Shown here: piece after piece, positions 1-4,994 of the stretch
Position numbering within the stretch: the first letter of the stretch is position 1
Layout of the letters: each line of letters opens with the position of its first letter
Assembly (NCBI GenBank): GCA_964427965.1
Contig: CAYRWK010000031.1
Span: 1-9,649 of the forward strand
Source: CAYRWK01 sp964427965
GTDB taxonomy: Bacteria; Patescibacteriota; WWE3; UBA101185; UBA10185
Direction: 5' to 3'
Length of the DNA: 9,649 bases
Position numbers and translations under genes: made by a program
Notes under the pieces: generated by a model
Databases searched by the model: none
Seen by the model: only the letters and a program-made list of their open reading frames with translations
Told to the model about the DNA's origin: nothing

Positions 1-72
1 GAGGTTTCAGTTACATTAGGTCCGTGGAGTGGATACCATGTGTTGGCACATCACCATAGTAGCTTCGGATGA
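1..72 (+). CDS. possible C-terminal tail of an upstream gene (partial)
   Basis: Frame 1 is open from the window edge to a TGA at 70-72 and gives a 23-residue tail ending in a His-rich stretch (AHHHSSFG). The other two forward frames stop earlier, at 16-18 and 57-59. The tail is too short to recognise, and an open frame of this length can arise by chance. The tail would end directly before the extended -10 of the pseudouridine synthase promoter. That is consistent with a compact genome but proves nothing. No function is assigned. Confidence 0.3.
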   Translation, partial: EVSVTLGPWSGYHVLAHHHSSFG

Positions 73-81
73 TGTTATAAT
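73..81 (+). promoter_or_regulatory. extended -10 promoter for the pseudouridine synthase gene
   Basis: A perfect TATAAT at 76-81 is preceded by TG at 73-74, forming a textbook extended -10 element (TGnTATAAT). No good -35 sits 16-18 bp upstream; TTGGCA at 43-48 is too far away. Extended -10 promoters often manage without a -35. The predicted transcript start is near 88, leaving a leader of about 22 nt without a clear Shine-Dalgarno sequence. Confidence 0.6.
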
Positions 82-109
82 CTCGCTGTAGAAGCTTTTA
101 GATAATTAT

Positions 110-793
110 ATGAAACTTAGACTACAAAAATATATTCGAGATCAAACCGGTGTTTCTAGACGTAAGGCCGAGGAATTAATCTCGGCCGGTCTTGTTACAG
201 TTGGCGGAAAGCAAGCTGATCTTGGTATGAGTGTTGATGATGTTTCTGATGTTGTTGAACTAAACGGGGAAAAGCTTGGTGGCAAGAAAAAACTGGTTTA
301 TATCATGATGAATAAGCCATCAGGCTTTATTTGTTCCAGAAGTGACCCCCATAACCCAAAAACTGTTTATGACCTTTTGCCAAAGGAATATAGTAATTTG
401 TTTCCAATTGGTAGGCTTGATATTGATACAGAAGGATTATTGATGCTAACTAATGATGGGGATTTTTCATACAAACTTACTCATCCAAAGTTTGAGGTTG
501 AAAAAGAATATTATGTGTTAATAAATGGAAAACTTGGCCTTGCGGAGCAAAGAGAGATAGAGAAGGGGATTAAAACTCCTGATCTTACGACTTCTCCTGC
601 AAGAATTAAGATACTAAGGTCAACTCCCCGTGAAACTTCATTGTCCATGATTATTCACGAAGGTCAGAATCGTGAGATTAAACGTATTTTTGCCCATTTT
701 GGTTATAAGGTGGCATATTTAAAGCGTATAAGAGTTGCAAACTACGAGCTTGGGGATTTACCTACTGGACAATATGTAAAGTTGACTGTTTGA
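110..793 (+). CDS. RsuA/RluB-family rRNA pseudouridine synthase
   Basis: This 227-residue enzyme is predicted to isomerise a specific uridine to pseudouridine in rRNA. An N-terminal S4 RNA-binding domain covers about residues 3-50 (RLQKYIRDQTGVSRRKAEEL and the following VTVGG). The catalytic domain contains NKPSG at 68-72, the family signature GRLDIDTEGLLMLTNDGD at 101-118 with catalytic Asp104, and the C-terminal EGQNREIKRI motif at 184-193. Length and domain order match bacterial RsuA/RluB/RluE/RluF proteins. The sequence alone does not distinguish a 16S target (RsuA) from a 23S target (RluB), so no symbol is given. ATG at 110 is the first start after the consensus promoter. The TGA stop at 791-793 abuts the stop of the convergent methyltransferase gene. 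Confidence 0.93.
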   Translation: MKLRLQKYIRDQTGVSRRKAEELISAGLVTVGGKQADLGMSVDDVSDVVELNGEKLGGKKKLVYIMMNKPSGFICSRSDPHNPKTVYDLLPKEYSNLFPIGRLDIDTEGLLMLTNDGDFSYKLTHPKFEVEKEYYVLINGKLGLAEQREIEKGIKTPDLTTSPARIKILRSTPRETSLSMIIHEGQNREIKRIFAHFGYKVAYLKRIRVANYELGDLPTGQYVKLTV

Positions 794-1408
794 TCAGTAT
801 TCCTTTTTCAATATTATGGTGAACCATTTAAGGTTTCTAAAATCCCCTAGGGTTTCATACACCTGGGAAAAGCCCTTAGGTGCCATTTCTAATATATTTT
901 CTGGTTTGTAGAAGTAGAATGCCCTGGTTCCAGCATAATCATTTTGAACCTCTTCGTGGTACTCTCCGTACTTTAATAACATATGAAATACACCACCTGT
1001 GTTGAGTGACACGTACGCTTTTTCAAGTATCTTTTGCACGTTCCTTTCATCTGAATGAACTAAAGAGGCAAAAGCAAAAATAACATCTAAATTTTTCGGA
1101 AATTCGAAGGTCTCATAATCTGCGATATCAAACCTGCCATTCGGTACATTCTTCTTACATTCTTCTATCATTTTTTCTGAGTAATCAATTCCAAGGTAAT
1201 CGTTTGTGTATTTGATAATTTCATTAGCGTCTCTTCCGTTACCGCATCCAAGCTCCAGAACTTTTGGATTTTTTTTACTTATAAAGCTTAGGGTTTTTTC
1301 AATATCTTCTTTTTTAGGATCAATTTCGGAAAATACCTTGGCTATTTTTTCAACCGAGATGTTATATGTATCTTTAGTTTGTTGTTTTTTATCGCTATAA
1401 GTGTCCAT
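794..1408 (-). CDS. class I SAM-dependent methyltransferase
   Basis: This 204-residue protein has a Rossmann methyltransferase fold. Motif I VLELGCGNG is at 50-58, the ribose-binding acidic residue lies in GIDYSE at 73-78, and a motif II-like strand NLDVIFAFASLVHSD spans 107-120. The later KYGE and AFYFYKPENI segments are typical of small cytosolic Methyltransf_11/TehB-like enzymes. The substrate cannot be read from the sequence. An in-frame TTG lies at 1429, but ATG at 1408 is preferred: AGGGAG (1418-1413) sits 4 nt before it and overlaps the TAA stop of the upstream gene, indicating translational coupling. It is the last gene of the three-gene minus-strand operon starting at 2517. Its TGA stop shares the palindrome TGATCA with the convergent pseudouridine synthase gene. 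Confidence 0.85.
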   Translation of the reverse strand: MDTYSDKKQQTKDTYNISVEKIAKVFSEIDPKKEDIEKTLSFISKKNPKVLELGCGNGRDANEIIKYTNDYLGIDYSEKMIEECKKNVPNGRFDIADYETFEFPKNLDVIFAFASLVHSDERNVQKILEKAYVSLNTGGVFHMLLKYGEYHEEVQNDYAGTRAFYFYKPENILEMAPKGFSQVYETLGDFRNLKWFTIILKKEY

Positions 1409-1409
1409 A

Positions 1410-1988
1410 TTACTCCCTGCAACAATCAACAGCCTTCTGAATAACCTTTCCTAGCTTCTCAAAAATACTTAAGCTTTCTGTCTTTGCTTCCGTAGCCTGA
1501 CCTTCTTCAGTTTTTTCAGGTACAAAATTCACTTTATCTTCAATCATTTCTTCTACTTTGATTTCACCACTTTTCATATCATCCATTTTCACAAGTCCCA
1601 AGTTCAATCCCCAGAACAAGTTATATAGTTTGTATGCTTTTTCAAACATTTCCTTGGCATTTTTATCGTCACCCTTGCCCTGATACTTTGTTCCAACTTC
1701 CATAAGTCTCATAGACGATGCCAGTAAATGCTTGCTTATACACCACACTTCTCCCTCATAATCTTTTATTATTTGCTTCATCAATCCTTTACGCATTTCT
1801 CGGACCTCTTTTAGCAAAGCGTAATATTCTTCTTTACCTGTTTTATTGGCGCTAAAAAACAAATGTTCTTCAATACTAATTAAATTCATGATGCCTATTG
1901 AAAGGTCTTCCCCAGAAGATAAGTCCAGCTTGTCACTCTTCTCGATCTCTTTAACTTTTGACATAAACTTTTTAATATCGTCAATCAT
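1410..1988 (-). CDS. unrecognised helical protein with C-terminal Cys pair
   Basis: I do not recognise this 192-residue protein. It has no signal peptide or membrane segment and looks alpha-helical. Amphipathic helices fall around residues 2-18, 28-49, 53-77, 79-104 and 108-134. A Glu/Lys/Thr-rich low-complexity linker (about 140-172) leads to a short amphipathic helix ending in DCCRE (Cys189, Cys190). Possible ligand residues in the helical part are Glu40, Glu41 and His42, then Cys83 and His87. A helical-bundle metal- or thiol-handling role is conceivable but unproven. The gene is co-transcribed with the CPVC membrane protein (16-nt gap) and the methyltransferase (1-nt gap to ATG 1408). ATG at 1988 is well supported by AAGGAG 5 nt upstream. 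The ORF is certainly plausible as a gene; its function is unknown. Confidence 0.8.
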   Translation of the reverse strand: MIDDIKKFMSKVKEIEKSDKLDLSSGEDLSIGIMNLISIEEHLFFSANKTGKEEYYALLKEVREMRKGLMKQIIKDYEGEVWCISKHLLASSMRLMEVGTKYQGKGDDKNAKEMFEKAYKLYNLFWGLNLGLVKMDDMKSGEIKVEEMIEDKVNFVPEKTEEGQATEAKTESLSIFEKLGKVIQKAVDCCRE

Positions 1989-2004
1989 AAATTCTCCTTA
2001 GTAA

Positions 2005-2517
2005 TTAAATAAGACTAATCAAAGCAACCATGCAAAGGCTTGCAAGTAACAAGAAACTTACAGGTAAAACCACCTTTTGATAAGGAAAGTATACCTTGCC
2101 GGCATTTTTCTTTCTTAACAATTTATCTGTTAGGAGAGCAAGTAAGAAAAATAGCGTACCTACAATTGTTCCAAAAATAAACTTATCAATCCCAAAAACT
2201 GTATTATACGGGTGTCCCAAAATCTTTGTAAAATGCAGTGGTCCAAATGTTAGTAAATACATTAGCCCTGTCGATACAAATACTCTACCTTTAAACACTA
2301 CCTTTTTCTTTGCAAGCCAAGAATCAAACCAAAGCCCTGTTGATAACACTAATCCTCCAGCCCAGACTCCCGTGATGGCATCGTCAACTCCAAGCCACCT
2401 GGCAAGGCCGACTCCGGCACCAACCGCAAAAGTACAAACAGGACACACGGCGTAGGTTTTTATTGAATATGTTAGTAATGCCAAAAATGGTAAGGTTTTT
2501 AGTAGTATATTTCTCAT
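2005..2517 (-). CDS. small integral membrane protein with CPVC motif
   Basis: This 170-residue hydrophobic protein begins with a signal-like helix (residues 5-22, KTYA end), followed at once by CPVC at 25-28. About four further membrane segments lie near 47-66, 78-95, 112-131 and 147-168, separated by short Lys/Arg-rich loops (AKKKVVFKGR, KLLRKKNAGK). CxxC directly after the first helix would sit at the membrane surface, probably the outer face. It could act as a redox disulfide or bind a metal. DAITG, His95, His102 and Asp111 are other polar residues in or near the membrane. It resembles conserved uncharacterised membrane proteins of uncultured bacteria and is not obviously CcdA/DsbD or MerT. 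It leads the operon continuing with the helical Cys-pair protein. A promoter lies exactly at its ATG. Confidence 0.8.
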   Translation of the reverse strand: MRNILLKTLPFLALLTYSIKTYAVCPVCTFAVGAGVGLARWLGVDDAITGVWAGGLVLSTGLWFDSWLAKKKVVFKGRVFVSTGLMYLLTFGPLHFTKILGHPYNTVFGIDKFIFGTIVGTLFFLLALLTDKLLRKKNAGKVYFPYQKVVLPVSFLLLASLCMVALISLI

Positions 2518-2523
2518 TTGCTT

Positions 2524-2552
2524 AATATACCTATTTATGTGGTTAGATACAA
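2524..2552 (-). promoter_or_regulatory. sigma-70-type promoter giving a leaderless start for the CPVC operon
   Basis: Read on the minus strand, TTGTAT (2552-2547) is separated by 17 bp from TATATT (2529-2524). The -10 ends 6 nt before ATG at 2517, so the expected +1 is the A of the start codon. No Shine-Dalgarno sequence would be present in that transcript. A short inverted repeat (TAGAT at 2544-2548, ATCTA at 2553-2557) overlaps the -35 and could be an operator, although five bases per arm is weak. Confidence 0.6.
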
Positions 2553-2586
2553 ATCTATTAAAAATGATTTTAAAATGGGTTTAGGA

Positions 2587-3273
2587 CTAAGTATTTTGTT
2601 TGGAATATTTCTTGCATTTTACCAGTATCTTATGCATAAAGAAGTTATTCTTGAAGTAGTTATATAAAAACCCTTTTTTATACATAATAAATTCAAGTTG
2701 AAGAGAGTATTTATCTAAAATCTTTTTAAGTAATTTATGACTATAGTGTGCAACATGTGTGGGGTCATCTTTTAGTCGAGTCCATTTCTTATTGTGAAAG
2801 GCTTCGTACAGATCGTAGAACCTTTTTATTGGGTAGTTGGGGGTAGTAATAAACAAAGTTCCATCCTTTCTCAGTACTCTCGTAATTTCTTTAAAGTTAA
2901 AATCTACTTTTGAAAATGGAATGTGCTCAATAACTTCCATCATACATACGATATCAAACGAATTATCCTCGTATGGTAGTTTGTCTTCCACGTCTTTGTA
3001 TAAGGCATTTTTCCATCCCAGTTTATTGCATCTTTCAATTCGGATCTTTGAAGCCTCCACCCCGTGTATGTTTTGGTCAGGTAGACCGTTTTTTATATAA
3101 TAAGGAAATAGCTTTCCATCTCCGCAGCCAAAATCCAGCACTTTTAGTTGAGCCGGGGGACATCCGTGAGAATTCATGTCCCCTTCGAAGGAACGTTGAA
3201 AAACCGGATTTACATTCAGATTAAATTCTTTACAGATAGCATATTTCTCAAAGTCTTGATTGTTTTGTTTCAT
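2587..3273 (-). CDS. class I SAM-dependent methyltransferase, Methyltransf_11/23 type
   Basis: This 228-residue protein carries motif I VLDFGCGDGK at 45-54, the acidic ribose-binding site GVEAS at 71-75, LPYEDNSFDIVCMMEVIEHI at 99-118, and the post-core TPNYP at 144-148 followed by THVAHYS. This arrangement is shared with UbiG-like and glycan-cluster methyltransferases. The basic, aromatic C-terminus (FLYNYFKNNFFMHKI onward) may contact membrane or lipid. The substrate is unknown; proximity to the glycan operon suggests a sugar or lipid-linked acceptor (inference). ATG at 3273 is the only sensible start, because the ATG a few bases upstream runs straight into TGA. A long Shine-Dalgarno-like sequence lies at 3293-3283. 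The histidine kinase gene ends 48 bp upstream on the same strand. Confidence 0.87.
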   Translation of the reverse strand: MKQNNQDFEKYAICKEFNLNVNPVFQRSFEGDMNSHGCPPAQLKVLDFGCGDGKLFPYYIKNGLPDQNIHGVEASKIRIERCNKLGWKNALYKDVEDKLPYEDNSFDIVCMMEVIEHIPFSKVDFNFKEITRVLRKDGTLFITTPNYPIKRFYDLYEAFHNKKWTRLKDDPTHVAHYSHKLLKKILDKYSLQLEFIMYKKGFLYNYFKNNFFMHKILVKCKKYSKQNT

Positions 3274-3282
3274 ATCTGGAAC

Positions 3283-3325
3283 ATCACCTTCTTAAATATA
3301 ATACTGTATGTAACCATCGCATCAA
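3283..3325 (-). promoter_or_regulatory. promoter and long Shine-Dalgarno-like site before the methyltransferase
   Basis: On the minus strand TTGATG (3325-3320, overlapping the TGA stop of the kinase gene) is followed after 16 bp by TATTAT (3303-3298). The sequence AAGAAGGTGAT at 3293-3283 matches the anti-Shine-Dalgarno complement AAGGAGGTGAT at 10 of 11 positions. It lies rather far (9 nt from its end) from ATG 3273. If the promoter starts transcription near 3291, only part of this site would be in the mRNA. Read-through from the kinase gene would include all of it, so the two signals may serve different transcripts. Confidence 0.4.
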
Positions 3326-4224
3326 AATTTGTGGGGTATTTGAATGGTAAAAACAGTTTCTTTTGAGCTATTTACTCCTACAGATATTTTACCTTGGAAA
3401 GAAGTTTCAATTATTTCTTTTGTTAAATATAGGCCTATTCCAAGCTTAGTTTTTGTTTTTTTAGTTGAAAAGAAAGGGTCAAATACTCTTTCCAGGGTTT
3501 TTGTAGGTATTCCCTCACCATTATCTGTTACTTTAATTTCTATGTAATACTCACTTGTTTTCTTATCATCTTTTTTCCTTTCTACATATACATTTATTGC
3601 GGGGCTTTCCGCCGACTTATTAATCAGCGCTTCAACTGCATTAGAGATGAGGTTAGATAAAACATGGTGGAGTTTTGTCGGCGAGCCATAGGCGGTTATC
3701 GGGCTATCTTCATAATAGTGAAGCTTAATTTTATGTTTAGATAACTTAGGTTGATAAAGCTCAACCACTTCTCTTATTACATCCCCAATCACAAACAACT
3801 CCTTTTCTTCATGATTTTGCATCTGCTTTCTAGCCGACTCAATATATTTCTGCATAACAAAAGCACCCTTTTTAGCTCTGTTTAGGGAAGTTCCTATACT
3901 TGATAGTTTAAGATTTTCCAATTGCTCAAGATTTAAAGTGACCAAAGCTAAGGGGTTAGCTAAGTCGTGTAATATTTCCGAAGTTAACTTACCCAGTTGT
4001 GCAAACTGAGTCACGGTTTTTAGTTGGCTTTTATATGACTCCTCCAAAGCGTCGGACTTTTTTGATAAGCAATTTATCAAAAGAAAGATCTCGTTTCTAA
4101 GTTCAAGCTCAGTCTTTTTAGCTTTTTGCAAAACAGTGTCGTTTTTATTTTTTTGAGACAGAAAAGCTACGGTAATAAATACTAAACCTATTAATAATAG
4201 ACATACCCCAAAAGCTATAAACAT
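3322..4224 (-). CDS. minimal membrane-anchored sensor histidine kinase
   Basis: This 300-residue kinase has one membrane helix (residues 3-22), a helical or coiled-coil linker (about 30-75), and a catalytic core. The phosphoacceptor H-box is LHDLANPL at 85-92 with His86. The N-box is NLISNAVEA at 191-199. G1 is DNGEGIP at 234-240, the F-box is FDPFFST at 248-254, and G2 is LGIGLYLTK at 261-269. HDxxNPL resembles NtrB-like kinases. Almost no extracytoplasmic loop and no PAS, GAF or HAMP domain is visible, so the signal is probably sensed through the membrane, the linker or a partner protein. No receiver-domain protein is encoded in this window. ATG 4224 has AGGA 3 nt upstream. It is divergent from the glycan operon across 64 bp, which suggests shared control. 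Confidence 0.93.
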   Translation of the reverse strand: MFIAFGVCLLLIGLVFITVAFLSQKNKNDTVLQKAKKTELELRNEIFLLINCLSKKSDALEESYKSQLKTVTQFAQLGKLTSEILHDLANPLALVTLNLEQLENLKLSSIGTSLNRAKKGAFVMQKYIESARKQMQNHEEKELFVIGDVIREVVELYQPKLSKHKIKLHYYEDSPITAYGSPTKLHHVLSNLISNAVEALINKSAESPAINVYVERKKDDKKTSEYYIEIKVTDNGEGIPTKTLERVFDPFFSTKKTKTKLGIGLYLTKEIIETSFQGKISVGVNSSKETVFTIQIPHKF

Positions 4225-4252
4225 TTATCCTGTTTGTATTCTCTCATATAAA

Positions 4253-4282
4253 TTGTGAAAAATTCATTAAATACGTTACAAT
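4253..4282 (+). promoter_or_regulatory. sigma-70-type promoter giving a leaderless start for the glycan operon
   Basis: TTGTGA (4253-4258) is followed after 18 bp by TACAAT (4277-4282). The -10 ends 6 nt before ATG 4289, putting the predicted +1 on the A of ATG. No Shine-Dalgarno sequence lies upstream. The divergent kinase promoter must occupy the same 64-bp gap. A weak candidate for it is TACAAA on the minus strand (4238-4233), about 2 nt short of leaderless; TATATG (4250-4245) is an alternative that would keep the AGGA site. Confidence 0.6.
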
Positions 4283-4293
4283 GATTTAATGAA
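4263..4293. repeat. perfect 10-bp inverted repeat over the glycan operon start
   Basis: TTCATTAAAT at 4263-4272 and its exact reverse complement ATTTAATGAA at 4284-4293 are separated by 11 bp. The arm centres are 21 bp apart, about two helical turns, as expected for a dimeric DNA-binding protein on one face of the helix. The left arm lies within the -35/-10 spacer, the spacer holds the -10, and the right arm covers ATG 4289. If transcription starts at 4289, the left arm is not transcribed, so this would be a DNA operator rather than an RNA hairpin. AT richness raises the chance of coincidence. Confidence 0.55.
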
Positions 4294-4975
4294 ATTATCT
4301 GTCGTGGTACCTGCTTATAATGAACAAAACACTATTAGAGATATAATTGCCAGAGTTAAAGCGGTGGAGGGGATTGAAAAAGAGATTGTGATAGTCGAGG
4401 ATGGCTCCAAAGATAAAACTGCAGAAGCATTAAGAGAGCTTGGAAAAGAACAACCCGATCTAAAAATATTCTTTCATGAAAAAAACCAAGGTAAAGGAGC
4501 TGCGTTAAGAGATGGTTTTAAGCAAACAACCGGAGATTATGTAATTGTTCAAGACGCTGATCTTGAATATGACCCCCAAGAATACAAAAAACTTTTACGC
4601 GCATTAGAAGAACATCATGCTCAGGTAGTTTACGGTTCAAGATTTTCCGGAACATATGAGAAGATGACTAACCTGCACTATTTTGGAAATAAACTATTAA
4701 CCCTGCTTACCAATTTATTATATGGGGTTATGCTGACCGACATGGAAACTTGCTATAAACTAATCCCGGGCGACTTTGCCAGAAAAGTAACCATTAAATC
4801 ACCCAGATTTAACTTTGAGCCTGAAATTACAGCCAAAATTTTAAAATCAAAGATGAATATTGTGGAAGTTCCCATAAGCTACAAAGGTAGAAGTTTTTCA
4901 GAGGGAAAGAAAATTACCTGGAAAGATGGTTTTGCAGCTTTGTGGACGCTATTAAAATTTAGATTTGCTGACTAA
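4289..4975 (+). CDS. family 2 glycosyltransferase, dolichol/polyprenyl-phosphate mannosyltransferase-like
   Basis: This 228-residue GT-A enzyme is expected to transfer a sugar from a nucleotide sugar to polyprenyl phosphate at the inner membrane face. It has the N-terminal VVVPAYNEQNTI (5-16), EDGSKDKT (37-44), the metal/nucleotide DxD-type motif DADLEYDP (89-96), GSRFSG (116-121), METCYK (152-157), FNFEPE (174-179) and GRSFSEGKKITWKDG (200-214), all typical of DPM1/GtrB-type proteins. It lacks the two C-terminal membrane helices of GtrB and is DPM1-like in length. It is the first gene of an operon with the DUF2079 protein and the flippase, and could supply the lipid-linked sugar donor used by the DUF2079 protein. 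The start is fixed by the leaderless promoter; no upstream in-frame start fits better. Confidence 0.92.
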   Translation: MKLSVVVPAYNEQNTIRDIIARVKAVEGIEKEIVIVEDGSKDKTAEALRELGKEQPDLKIFFHEKNQGKGAALRDGFKQTTGDYVIVQDADLEYDPQEYKKLLRALEEHHAQVVYGSRFSGTYEKMTNLHYFGNKLLTLLTNLLYGVMLTDMETCYKLIPGDFARKVTIKSPRFNFEPEITAKILKSKMNIVEVPISYKGRSFSEGKKITWKDGFAALWTLLKFRFAD

Positions 4976-4985
4976 AATCTTAGTC
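4970..4985 (+). repeat. hairpin at the GT2 stop codon
   Basis: GACTAA (4970-4975, including the TAA stop) and TTAGTC (4980-4985) form a perfect 6-bp stem with a 4-nt AATC loop, extendable by one U-G pair. It fills most of the 19-nt gap between GT2 and the DUF2079 gene. No U-tract follows, so it is not a convincing intrinsic terminator. It could influence mRNA processing or re-initiation at ATG 4995, which has no Shine-Dalgarno sequence. Confidence 0.4.
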
Positions 4986-4994
4986 GCCTGATTT

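Noticed and set aside
38..51. Inverted repeat ATGTG-TTGG-CACAT as a terminator for the upstream gene
   Set aside because: Five-bp AT-rich stem with no following T-tract, and it lies inside the possible upstream reading frame.
1409..1429. TTG at 1429 as the methyltransferase start
   Set aside because: ATG 1408 has AGGGAG at ideal spacing, and the seven extra residues would require overlap with the upstream gene without any benefit.
2096..2455. Plus-strand open frame of 119 codons
   Set aside because: It is antisense to the CPVC membrane protein gene; the Pro/Ser/Thr-rich translation has no recognisable domain and there is no promoter or Shine-Dalgarno site.
2555..2580. AT-rich dyad (AAAAT-G-ATTTT) as a terminator after the methyltransferase at 2587
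   Set aside because: The stem has no G or C pairs and would be unstable; AT-rich dyads are expected by chance here.
2837..3366. Three overlapping plus-strand open frames
   Set aside because: They lie opposite the methyltransferase with its clear motif I and post-core motifs, and their translations show no domain features.
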